Of a stretch of 64,000 nucleotides of DNA, positions 42,668 to 52,600 are shown in pieces. The notes beneath the pieces are model-generated. The model saw only the letters and a list, made by a program, of their open reading frames with translations. It had not been told where the DNA came from and did not search any database. The stretch's first letter is position 1, and every line of letters begins with the position of its first letter. The stretch is from Romanomermis culicivorax (lineage: Eukaryota > Nematoda > Enoplea > Mermithida > Mermithidae), in NCBI GenBank assembly GCA_963922205.1, contig CAWUHX010000013.1, positions 1,178,001 through 1,242,000 on the forward strand, given 5' to 3'. The position numbers and the translations under genes were made by a program.

Positions 42668-43014
42668 CATGCCTGAGTTAGATAATTCATAATAATGATT
42701 ATTTAAGGTTGGGATTTGAACCTTCTAAAATGCACAATATAAAATTTTTAGATTTGAACCTTCTAAAATGCAGGAAAATGCATCTTTTCTGTATCCAATC
42801 TCCAAAATATTTGGGTATTTTCAAATTTCCGGTATTGCGCCGAGGGCCTGATACCTGCAGCCTGACTATATGTTGAGGGAGGCCTGAAACATCAGAAAAA
42901 CTTTAGTTTAGATGGCGGCAAACATCGGGCACCGATTTATGGGGTCTTAAATATGGGGGAAAATAGATATTTTTAATGCTTTTTGCAGTGATATTGTGCA
43001 GTTTTTTGTCGTTT

Positions 43015-43130
43015 TTTGTCATTTTTCTTGAAAAACTCGATTTGGGGTTTTCCAGGATGATGGACACGATTCTGAACTGGAAATAAGTGGCGCTGATGAA
43101 CTCCAGTGGTCTAAAAGTCGAAAAAAACAA
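43015..43130. repeat. Left arm of a 2.9-kb inverted repeat pair
   Basis: The stretch containing GGACACGATTCTGAACT and GAACTCCAGTGGTC recurs inverted at about 45830-45940. Each arm is followed on its inner side by a GGCTTA/GGTTCA hexamer array, so 43015-45940 could be one foldback unit later invaded by the hAT at 44388-45406. Confidence 0.6.
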
Positions 43131-43286
43131 GGCTCAGGCTTAGGTTCACGTTTAGGTTTGGGCTCAGGTTCTCGCTTAGGCTTAGGCTGAGGCTTTGGCT
43201 TAGGTTCAGACCTAGGTTCAGGTTTAGGCTCAGGTTCAGGTTTTGGTTTAGGCTTAGGATCAGGCTTAGGTTCAGGTTCAGGCTTG
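43131..43286. repeat. Hexamer array, 26 units of GGCTTA/GGTTCA type
   Basis: Exactly 26 six-base units in unbroken phase, mostly GGCTTA, GGTTCA, GGCTCA and GGTTTA. Rotated, the commonest unit is TTAGGC. On the minus strand it reads as Pro-Glu/Pro-Lys dipeptides, which is a by-product and not evidence of a gene. Further arrays lie at 43902-43930, 45651-45752, about 46568-46590 and, inverted, 47640-47690. Confidence 0.85.
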
Positions 43287-43594
43287 TCAGGGGCTAATGA
43301 CAAAAGACAAAAGGATTGAATCTAAATTTACTAACCTGATTTTACAATCCAAAGAATTTTTAAAATACAAATATAAAATGACAATGAACGAACACAATTT
43401 CGAAACTTTATAACTGCTCTTTTTGAAATAAAAGCTAAAAATTAAACTTTGAAACTTTTTCCTACTCAAAAAGTTTCCGTTTTGCACTGGTCATTAATTA
43501 TTTGAAATCTCAAGTGCTTTTTCGCTACGTGCTTCTTGTTTAGCTAGCAACTATGTTTCTAAACTTTAGAAACTTTTTAAAAGAAAATTCTTAT

Positions 43595-43682
43595 GCAAAA
43601 GGTTTTTCTATTTTAACCTTTGATCCTATTTGGTTTTATGCAAAGGCTTCTCTATTTTAACCTTTGATCCTATTTGGTTTCT
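43595..43682. repeat. Tandem duplication, about 43-bp unit
   Basis: A unit containing TTAACCTTTGATCCTATTTG is present twice in direct order with minor differences. The flanking DNA to 44387 is AT-rich with no gene recognised. A CAGGGTGAGCCAAAAAAAAG element end lies near 44276. Confidence 0.6.
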
Positions 43683-44387
43683 GGACTTTATATTTTTTTC
43701 CAATATAAAGATGATTTATTTGTAGCTTTACTTTTCTTCCTTTCATTCCAGAGGAAAAGTTTTTCTAGTTATACGTTTTTGATAGTTGAAAGTTGCACTA
43801 AAAAGAAATTAATAAAATACTTGCAAAAACGTTATAGCAATATCAAATAAAATAAAATTGCATCAAAACATCACATCGCAAAATCTAATATTCGTCTCTT
43901 GACAGGCTTAGGCTTAGGTTCAGGCTTAAGGCCATGTCATACTTCCCCACGAAGTACTGGGCCACGCCATACAGCGCCACTTTTTTTACTTTTGGATTTT
44001 GCACCTCTCAAAAAATGTGTATTGCTCGTCTCGACAAATGCGAAATATGAAAAATGCAAAAGATGAAAAATACGAAAAAAATCGAAAAATAAAAAGCACA
44101 AAAGAAAAATAAAAATCAATTATTCCTGCATGGTGCAGATAGAAGCTTGCAGAAAAGCCTAGTCTAAAGATTTTGGCTCTTGCTTCAATTTGCTTCTCAT
44201 TCCAACGATTAATAGCTCTTGAACTGCTGAGAAACATCAATTTTATATAAACTGATTTTGAAAAATTGAATATACAGGGTGAGCCAAAAAAAAGGCGACT
44301 GGTGCTGATTTCCATAACTTTTGAACAGACGAAGGTTTTATAATGTGGATTGCTGCATTAGAATGTCCTGTTTGTCTTTGTTACAAA

Positions 44388-45406
44388 TAGTGCTTCACAT
44401 CAGGTACCCAGATATTTCGGGTACCTGGGTATACCTGGGTACCCCGGTCAATTTTCTGAATGAAACCTGGGTGCTAACCCGGTCTCAACAAGATATTGTA
44501 TAAATGGAATATTTATATACTATTACTTGTATTTATGTGCAGTTACACTGAATAAACGTATTTTCCTTCATTAATTCAGTGCATTTACCTGCTCAACATG
44601 TTAACAAGGCCGCTTATGGCTCTCAAAAAGTCACTGTAGCATATTTTTAGCAACAAAAAATCTGTGTTTTAACAATGAAGCACAAAACGGAAATATAAAA
44701 AAGTCTTCGAGAAATTATGCCTGTGTGAAATATTGGTACTCGATACAGTATGAGAAAAACAATAAAAGTTGGAGAGATGCATTATGTATAAAGATTGAAG
44801 AGGCATAAAAAGGATGATGATGAGCTGGTATAGAGGGTTAAACCCAGACCTAGTGAGATATCTAGTTTGGAAATGTATTCATCAAATAGTTGTGATGCGC
44901 AACCAGGTCCCCACAATTTGCTTTAAAGGGTAAAAAATTTTTAAATATTTATTTTCTTCAAATGAAAAACTTTTTTTTGGAAAAAAATTTGTTTGAAGAA
45001 AATGTGTTATTGGGTTTTCCTAACTTTTGTTTAGTAGCACTTTGCAAGGCTCATGCCTCAAAATTTATGAGTTTTTTGAAAATTTTTATGGAGTGCGTTC
45101 ATTCACTGACTTTTTAAATACTTGCATATAGAACCCGGGTACCAGAGTGCCCCATGCGGAGGGATATGAGGGGGGTATTACCCCTACCTAAAGTCCTTAA
45201 AATCGATCACTGGCTGCCTAATTTTGAGACAAAATAAAAAGTGTAGTGGACATTTAGGTACACCACCCCCACAAATTTTCAATTTTAAACCTACCTGAAA
45301 AATCTGACCTTGGGGACCTCAGCCGGGTACCCAAAATAGGCGGGTAACCCAGGTACCCTAAAGACCCGGTACCTGGGTCCTAGAATTTTGAAAGTGTGAA
45401 GCACTA
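44388..45406. mobile_element. hAT element with GGTACCC words, TSD GTTACAAA
   Basis: The ends TAGTGCTTCACA / TGTGAAGCACTA are perfect 12-bp inverted repeats, with perfect 8-bp TSDs GTTACAAA at 44380-44387 and 45407-45414. The first 90 bp and last 100 bp are filled with overlapping GGTACCTGGGTA / GGGTACCC palindromic words. The interior is AT-rich without transposase. Confidence 0.92.
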
Positions 45407-45650
45407 GTTACAAATCCCAAATTTTATGCTCCCACCATTGATGGTTACTGTACAAACATAAGTTTAGTAAAAGTGATCATTCTTCGAAAAGTAAAAGTTG
45501 TGAAATGAAAGTAAAAGTTGTCATATTGTGAAAAAAAGTTTTGTAAAGCTGTTTACACACAACAATACTTTGAAAATCACCCAGATTTGTAAGTTACACA
45601 TAATTTAAAGTCAGCAACTTCTTATTTCATAGGGCATAGGTCCAAACTTA

Positions 45651-45752
45651 GGCTTAGGTTCAGGCTTAGGCTTACGCTTTGGCTTAGGTTCAGGTTTATG
45701 TTTAGGCTTAGGATCAGGCTCAGATTATGGTTCATTCTTAGGCTTAGGCTTG
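45651..45752. repeat. Hexamer array, 17 units
   Basis: Seventeen six-base units related to GGCTTA and GGTTCA, in phase. It belongs to the same family as 43131-43286 and lies beside the right arm of that inverted repeat. Confidence 0.8.
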
Positions 45753-46680
45753 TGGAGGTTAAATTTTCAGTTAGTGCAATTTTAGTGGTGAAAATGGCTT
45801 ACTTTTGCTCATCTGCATAATTTGTTTTTTCGACTTTTTTGATCACTGGAGTTCATGAGCATCACTTATTTCGAGTTCAGAATCGTGTCCAGCATCATGG
45901 AAAAACTCAAGATCGGGTTTTCCATGAAAAATTAGAAAATACCGTAAACTTGAATTACTCCAAATTTTCTTCCCCAAATGGGGACAGACCACCAAATTTT
46001 TTTCCCTTTTCCGAATTTTTTCCCCAAAAAGCACGATTCGGGAAAGAAATAACAGTAAACCTAAGCACAAAAAAATTCCCCAAAAATGGTCGATCAAAGA
46101 AAAAGCTGTGGTGGGGGGGGTTGACGATTTTTTTCTGGCCAGATAGGTTTCCCAGGGTCTCAGCTAGGAGGGTTTAACCTCCTACCCTCCTCACTATGTG
46201 CATGCAATGGTTAAGCGGCAAAAAGACAAAGCATTGTGGAAGCGCCTGAAATGAATTTACCTACTGTTTATACCATAAATAGTTATTTTTTAATTAGGAC
46301 AGGTAAAATGGAAGCGCGGAAAGAAAAAATGACGAAATTTGAACAACCGGTTCAAATTCTGCAGGCTATTTTGCCATAAGATTCACATATAAATATTTTC
46401 AGACTTTTATATATATTATGCAAATTTTCAGACCATGTTGGAAATATTACCCTTTATCGTCAAAAGTCAACGAATTTGGAAATCTAATTTGAGTTTAGTA
46501 TTTTAATAATTTCGATTTTCATCTATTTCTGTGATGAGTGAGTAGACATGCATTTTTCCTTTAAAATTTTCCTTAGGCTTAGGCTTAAGGTACAGCAGCT
46601 GCACCTTTCAGGCGCTGTTGAGGCTTTACCAAATGAAGTTGTTAGTTTAAATAGTATCAAGGGTCTTAAAAGAATATAGT
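45753..46680. other. Repeat-derived intergenic DNA
   Basis: The right inverted-repeat arm lies at about 45830-45940. A hAT-like end with TTCCCCAAATGGGGA words and GGGAAAGAAATAACAG is at 45960-46070. The poly-G/GTTGACGATTTTTTT repeat is at 46100-46175, and a short CTTAGGCTTAGGCTTAAGG array near 46570. No gene was seen. Confidence 0.45.
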
Positions 46681-46689
46681 GTTGATACT

Positions 46690-46790
46690 TTCTGGGAAAA
46701 TTGTGTAGTGGTACACGCATCAAGTCCATAGGCTGGTGGACCAGGTTCGATTCTTGATGTAGGTAGGATTTTTCTGTAGGGGCTATTCCA
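46690..46790 (+). repeat. tRNA-derived SINE head
   Basis: An A-box-like TGTGTAGTGGTACACGC (46702-46718) and a B box GGTTCGATTCT (46744-46754) lie about 35 bp apart, the layout of a pol III promoter in tRNA-derived SINEs. The cloverleaf is incomplete, so it is not called as a tRNA gene. Confidence 0.5.
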
Positions 46791-46899
46791 CGCTTTCAAA
46801 ATGTGCTGGTTGGCTTTCTCAAGTATCAAACTACTTGAAAAAGCCCAATTTGAGCGAATTTGAGATTTTCAGCTAAAATATACTCGTTCCATTTTTTCT

Positions 46900-47639
46900 A
46901 CTAGAAACATACTGAAAACTGCGGGAAAGTTTCAAGTCAAAAGTTTGATGAAAAGTTAACATTTAACACATTAATTTTTTGAAAAAATTGTGCCCAACCT
47001 ATTTTTCAGCTGAACTATGTTGGTGAGATAAGAAAAAACTGTGCAAGAAAATAGTTCACGACGACTCTAAAAGAAATTGAATGCCGACAAAATTTAAATA
47101 CTCTAGATATGTTTAGGAAGTTCAATTGATTCAATTTTGGACGACGAATATGGATTATCTATATATATGTATTTAAAAACAATGTAAAGACGAAAACTGT
47201 GTAAATTTTCGATCGAAATATTGTACGATTACACACAATACCGATTTTTCTATTTGAATCAATCAAACACAAAAAGTAAGAATTCCAGTTTTGTTTGAAT
47301 CTGAATATGACTGAATTAACAGAGAATATTCAGAATTTCTTTTCACTCATCAGTCATTGACAGTCTGTGAAGTTTGCTGCAACAATGCTAATACACTGTT
47401 CGAAAAGAAATCGTTCGCGTTCGGATCAAATATACAAATAGGAAATATATTCATTGACTCGGCGCGAAGCACCGAAAATTTTTTGCATTTTCAGCCCCTA
47501 AAACGTCTAAAAATCAAGGAAATTCAATGTTCGACCAGCCAAAATATTTGTGCCAATTGGCACAAACGCTCAAAATTTTTTGTGCCATTCCAATTTTTTT
47601 TGTGCCAAAAACCATGTTTTGGCACAAAAAACAACGCTG
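46900..47639. mobile_element. hAT-like element with GTGCCAA words, inverted partner of 49286-50062
   Basis: The segment ends TTTTGGCACAAAAAACAACGCTG, and TTTGTGCCAATTGGCACAAA at about 47549-47568 is a perfect 20-bp palindrome. The whole stretch from about 46910 recurs inverted at 49286-50050 at high similarity, including CAGCTGAAC...AAAAAACTGTGCAAG and CATTGACTCGGCGCGAAGC. A left terminus with matching TSD was not found. Confidence 0.6.
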
Positions 47640-47814
47640 GACCTAAGCATACGCCTAAGCGTAAACCTAAGCCTAAGCCTAAGCAAGAAATTCGTCAGAA
47701 CAATTATAAAAATCAATAAATTTATTCGACCAATCAAATTGATGACAGATCTCGCTGCGCAATGCTTTCCAAGGTTTTTTTTGCACAGGCCAGGTTGCAA
47801 TGTGCAACTTGAGG

Positions 47815-48467
47815 CATACCTGTAAGACCTCCGACCAGTTGGGGGGGGGGGGTGTTAATCCGAAATTTTAGGGGTGGGGGTAGAAAAAAGTCGAAATTTT
47901 TTCCAAAAAAGGCCAAAAAACATACACTTTTTTGCAACATTTTTTTAATTCTTTCCAAACTGGGGGGGGGTTGGGGCATACCTGTACTTGGGGGGACCCC
48001 CCCGCCAACTTGACCAACCCTGTACCCAAAATCATTTATCTCCCAACCCCCTCAGTTTGGAAAAAATTAAAAAAATTTGCAAAAAAGTGTATGTTTTTTG
48101 GCCTTTTTTTGGGAAAAATTTCGACTTTTTTCTACCCCCCCCCCCCCAAACTGGTCGGAGGTCTTACAGGTATGTGGGGACACACCTGTACTTGGGGGGG
48201 TTGGGGGGGATCCCCCTCAACTTGGCCAACCCTATACCCAAAATCATTTACCCCCCCTCCCCAACCCCCCCAGTTTGGAAAAAATTAAAAAAATTTTCAA
48301 AAAGTGTATTTTTTGGCCTTTTTTGGGAAAAATTTCGACTTTTTCCCACCCCCCCCCCCTTAACTGGTCGGAGGTCTTACAGGTATGGGGGGGGGGGGGG
48401 GTTGGAGGATTTTGGGTACAGGGTTGGCCAAGTTGGGGGGGGGGGTGTCCCCCCAAGTACAGGTATG
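47815..48467. mobile_element. CATACCTGTA MITE containing two nested copies, TSD ACTTGAGG
   Basis: The outer copy runs from CATACCTGTAAGACC to AAGTACAGGTATG with perfect 8-bp TSDs ACTTGAGG at 47807-47814 and 48468-48475. Two copies in the opposite orientation (about 47975-48174 and 48184-48388) are inserted at its poly-G tract, so the outer copy resumes only at about 48390. It is a clear case of a MITE family inserting into itself. Confidence 0.88.
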
Positions 48468-48475
48468 ACTTGAGG

Positions 48476-48916
48476 AAAAATTTTGGTTGCACAGCTAAAT
48501 CTGTGGTTGCTGACTCCAAAAATCAATAAATTTGCTTAGTTTTATCGGAAAAACCATCTTAGACTAGTTTTCTTGTATTTCATACGATGCGCGTCGGTTT
48601 TACGCTTTTGAAACCCAAATTTCTGAGTTTTGGAGAGAAAATGAAAAGACTAATATGACTAGACTAGAGTGATTTGTTCGGCAGGTAGCGCCGAAATTTT
48701 TTTCTGAACACCAATATTCTAGAACGCCGGAAAAAAAATCTTTACACCTTTCATTTCAGACAGAATGTTTGATTTCTCAATTTAATGAATTTTCGGTCGG
48801 ATAAACTAAAATTAAAAAACTAGGCGAGCGAAGCGACTAAGAATTTGGATCTTGCAATTCAACCAGAATTTCTAGCATTGTCTTACACTGAAAATGCTTT
48901 AATCACATGAAAGCCA
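48476..48916. other. Repeat-derived spacer
   Basis: It continues an AGGTTGCAATGTGCAACTTG-associated repeat that was the target of the MITE at 47815-48467; other copies lie near 6209, 37866 and 50155. A CGGCAGGTAGCGCCG hairpin lies near 48680. No gene was seen. Confidence 0.4.
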
Positions 48917-48924
48917 GAATTTTT

Positions 48925-50107
48925 CATACCTGTACTTGGGGGGGGGGGGGTTGAGGGGACTCCCCCCCCCCCCAACTTGGCCAACCCAGTACCCAAAATC
49001 ATTTCCCCCCCCCAACCCCCGGGAAAAAATTAAAAAAATTTGCCAAAAAGTGTATGTTTTTTGGCCTTTTTTGGGAAAAATTTCGACTTTTTCCTACCCC
49101 CCCCCAAAATTTCGGATTTACCCCCCCCCCCTCCCAACTGGTCGGAGGTTTTACAGGTATGGGCCAACCCTGTACCCAAAATTATTTCCCCCCCCCCCAG
49201 TTTGGAAAAAAAAAAAATTTTCAAAAAAAGTGTATGTTTTTGGGCCTTTTTTGGGAAAAATTTCGACTTTTTCCTACCCCCCCCCCAGTGTTTTTTTTGT
49301 GCCAAAACATGGTTTTTGGCACAAAAAAATTTGGAATGGCACAAAAAATTTTGAGCGTTTGTGCCAATTGGCACAAAATTTTTGGCTGGTCAAACATTAA
49401 ATTTCCTTAATTTTTAGACGTTTTAGGGGTGAAAATGCAAAAAAATTTCGTCGCTTCGCGCCGAGTCAATGAATATAATGTTTCCTATTTCTATACTTGA
49501 CCCGTAGGCGAACGATTTCTCTTCGAACAGTGTATTAGTATCGTGGCAGAAAATTTTAAAGGCTGTCAATGACTGATGAATGAGAAGAAATTTTGAATAT
49601 TCTCTGTTAATTCAGTCAGTCAGATTTGGTTTCAAAACTGCAATTCTTACTTTTTGTGTTTGAGTTTGATTGATTCAAATAGGAAAATCGATATCATTGG
49701 TACAATATTTCGACCGAAAATTTACACTAGTTTCGCTAGTCTTTACGTTGTCGTTAAATATATAAGAGATAGTTCATATTCGTAGTCGAATTCGAAATGT
49801 GAATCTATTTGATTTGAACTCCCTAAAGAATTCTAGACTTTTTAGAATTTTGTCAGCATTCTATTTCTTTTACACCATTTTTTTACAGTCGTCGTAAACC
49901 ATTTTCTTGCACAGTTTTTTCTTATCTGACTGACATGACATGGTTTAGCTGAAAAATAGGTTGAGCACGATTTTTACAAAAAATTAATGCGTTTTAAACG
50001 TTAACCTTTAATCAAACTTTTGGCATAAAACTTTTCCGCAGTTTTCAGTAAAAAAAACGCTGCGGCCCCCCCCCCCCCCCCAACTGGTCGGAGGTCTTAC
50101 GGGTATG
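48925..50107. mobile_element. Composite CATACCTGTA MITE, TSD GAATTTTT
   Basis: It starts CATACCTGTACTTGGGG and ends CTTACGGGTATG, with perfect 8-bp TSDs GAATTTTT at 48917-48924 and 50108-50115. It consists of one full unit (48925-49161), a second unit lacking its start (from 49162), and a hAT element at 49286-50062 inserted in the poly-C run of the second unit. Confidence 0.8.
49286..50062. mobile_element. 777-bp hAT-like element with GTGCCAA words
   Basis: It starts CAGTGTTTTTTTTGTGCC and ends GTAAAAAAAACGCTG, inserted in a C run (flanks CCCCCCCC and CGGCCCCC, so the TSD is only partly readable). The palindrome TTTGTGCCAATTGGCACAAA recurs inside. It is an inverted near-copy of 46900-47639. 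Confidence 0.7.
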
Positions 50108-50613
50108 GAATTTTTATGAAGATTACAAAAAGACTTTGAAAAAATGACCGCAGGCCTCAAGTTGCACTGTGCACTTTAACAGAAAAAATTTGGTTACAGA
50201 GCCAGAAATTTGGTTGCTGTGTGCAAAAAACCCTGATGTTTTCTGCAAAAAGTGTCTATTTGAAAATTCATAGAAAGCCAGAATATACAGTAAACTGTAA
50301 ACATTTTCTGATAGATAAACATAGTTTCTAACGTGGTTTCTGTAAACAGAAAACGCCTGGCATTCGTGGTGAATTATTGATTCACTGCCATACGGGAGAA
50401 CCGGGAAATTTAACGTCCAAGTTTTATCGCAATAAATCGAGGATTATTTTTCGGGACGTCATCACACCGCAGCATGTCATCAAGAATACTAGAGGGTTAC
50501 CCAACAGAAGTTTACGGTTTACGCTCTAGCATATTTCAATGAACTCGAAAAACTAGCACCCTTGGCTTAGCCCATTTTTGACGTGAACGCACGTAGTAAC
50601 ATAACCTGAACCC
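50108..50613 (+). other. Left part of the LTR-like element, uncertain
   Basis: From about 50340 one frame reads plausible protein (TPGIRGELLIHCHTGEPGN, then FYRNKSRIIFRDVITPQ) before frame breaks near 50530. It precedes the gag-like segment and could be its N-terminal part. No LTR was identified on this side. Confidence 0.3.
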
Positions 50614-51137
50614 ATGTTTTTGACTGGCTTGCAGCATGATGTGCAACAAGCCCTAAAGTTCAAGCGTTTTAGAGACATACAAAGTTTAGTAGACGAAGCA
50701 GTTTTCGTTGAAAGGGAAATTTTACGGTATTCAACGGCCATGATTCTCATTTCCACTGGATACAGTAATCCGTGCGAACAAATTTTCACCGTTCAAGAAA
50801 ACATATGCAAAAGCAAATAAACGACCTGAACACTAAATTTGATAAACTCATAAAATAACTCAGCAAAAACACGGTTCAGACACTCTATCGTCAAAAACCA
50901 TCGTCAAAACCAAAAATCACATGTCACAAATGCGGGCAAAAAGGTCATTATGCAAATGAATGCGATTTTGAGCCCCTTACAAAATGTGATATCTGTTACA
51001 AAGAGGGTCATAGCAAAGAAACATGTCGTTCGAAGTGTAAGCACTGTCAACAAATAGGACATAAACACAGTCAATGTCCTTCAAAAAATCCTGAATGCTT
51101 CAATTGCAAATGAACGGGGCATTTGAGCCGAGAATGC
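50614..51137 (+). pseudogene. Retroelement gag-like gene with four CCHC zinc knuckles, broken
   Basis: The first part (50614-50820) reads FLTGLQHDVQQALKFKRFRD, then QSLVDEAVFVEREI, like the end of a gypsy-type Gag capsid region. From 50922 to 51137, in another frame, there are four knuckles of the pattern CX2CX4HX4C: CHKCGQKGHYANEC, CDICYKEGHSKETC, CKHCQQIGHKHSQC, and a fourth interrupted by a TGA at 51111-51113. Such knuckles bind packaged RNA. The frame change, an earlier stop near 50855 and the TGA show the copy is decayed. Confidence 0.75.
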
Positions 51138-51170
51138 CCGAAAAAACATTCCAGTAATTAAAATAATGTT

Positions 51171-51944
51171 TTGGGCAATCAAAACGTTCGCCCTTTGGAT
51201 AATGATGACCCTGACATCTACGGAGGAGCTTCACATGTGTACATAGGTTCCATAAACGCAAATTTGTCTTCACGGGTCACAAAAAGTTACCCGGCATCAG
51301 CGCCCATGTGTGGGCCTGATCAACAAAAGACAATATGCGACGACAATCATCGGTTGTCAGAGTCTTCATCACAGTCTGACCCGAAAAAGCAAACAATTCA
51401 TGAAACAGAAAATTTAACAAAAGAACTCGCACGTGACATAAGTATTAGATCAAGCGGTATAAGAATCAGTTCATGTGGGCTAAAACGCAATTTTTGTCTT
51501 AGCCCCTACAGTATTCTCACAATCGCCTTAATTTTTTTACACCTTGCATCTCATGCTACTGAATGTGTGGTACCGGGTTAACCGGACTCTCAATCGAAAT
51601 TCCAAAGATCATTTCTTGTACTCGACCTGAAATCGACGTTACTCCCATCACCACCCAAGGTCAATTGTATGTCCCCCGAAGTCACCCTAGGCACAGTTTT
51701 GCGTTTAAATGTTATTTGCGTACAAGACGAATTTGTGCCCAAGTGGGTTACTTTGGGTCGAGAAGTATCATTTCGGATCACAGGGAAATGAAACAACTCA
51801 CAGCTTTTGAATACAAAAAACACTTTTGAAATAAAATTGTATGTACAAAGATCAACACTTAAATCAAACAAAAAACGGATTTTGGACAACAAATAACAAA
51901 CTGGATGTCAAATTTAAGTGGTGCTGTACAGTTCACTGTTCTTT
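51171..51944 (+). pseudogene. Envelope-like glycoprotein, N-terminal part (interrupted)
   Basis: A frame from 51171 to 51581 leads to a hydrophobic segment, PYSILTIALIFLHLASHATE, that looks like a signal peptide with cleavage near SHA. The next frame (51563-51829) reads Cys-containing ectodomain-like sequence (EIPKIISCTRPEIDVTPITT). Frames change at least twice before 51944, where the Polinton-like element begins; the gene resumes at 62335. It is probably the membrane-fusion protein of the retroelement. The glycoprotein family is uncertain. Confidence 0.5.
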
Positions 51945-52600
51945 AGTAGTAAGGCTGGCCCATATAGGGGGTATGGTTAAGCATATCCCTATCTTTTGTG
52001 TACCTCCTATAATTTGTCTTTTTTGGCCGATTTATACGGGGTATAGTAAACATATACACTCGATTTTTTGTCGATTTATAGGGGTTATGGTTAAGCATAC
52101 AGGTTTTAGACTTACCCTAGTAGTAGAATTATGGTAATATTTGGATTATGGTAATAGTAGAGTTAGGGTAATAGTCGTGTTACTGTAGGTGGAAAAGGAA
52201 AATTGATCATGAACAAAAAATGGAAAAAGGAAAACTAAAATGAACAAAAAATGGAAAAGAAACAAAAAGAAAGCATGTATAAAAAACGACTTCCTCCGTG
52301 GGCAGAGGAAGTCTTTCAAAAATTTGTGCCCCCCTACCCCCTTTGACAAAAGGGCGCCACCTGCAGGCATAAATATGTTAGGAGGTCCCATTCCTGAATG
52401 ATCGTTCCAGTCAGTAAATGTCAGATTGGTCGGATTGGTCAGTAATGGTCTGTTCTATGATTAAAATCTCGAAAAAGTCTATATGCCATGAAACATTATT
52501 CCTACAGGCGCATGCATATAAAGTTGATTACCTGCGAAAAATGACCAAAAAGCTCCTTTATAGAAAAACGACCAGAATGAGCCAGACATAAAAAGCATGT
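51945..52600. repeat. Left terminal inverted repeat of the Polinton
   Basis: 51945-52320 matches 61900-62334 inverted, and 52340-52600 matches 60130-60374 inverted. The right copy is interrupted by the foldback insertion at 60375-61888. Within the TIR, the phrase GGTATGGTTAAGCATA recurs about 110 bp apart. A diverged direct copy of 52270-52600 follows at about 52760-53060. Confidence 0.85.

Noticed and set aside
43019-43303. Minus-strand Pro-Glu/Pro-Lys repeat protein
   Set aside because: It is generated by the GGCTTA/GGTTCA hexamer array; sister arrays are in other frames and broken.
45950-46075. Complete small hAT MITE with TTCCCC words and TSD near TAAAC
   Set aside because: The candidate duplication matches at only six of eight positions and the left terminus lacks the CA(G/C)TG start.
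47932-49400. Long overlapping Pro/Gly/Phe-rich reading frames on both strands
   Set aside because: They arise from poly-C/poly-G MITE copies; the frames are open on both strands because of composition, and the MITE structure explains them.
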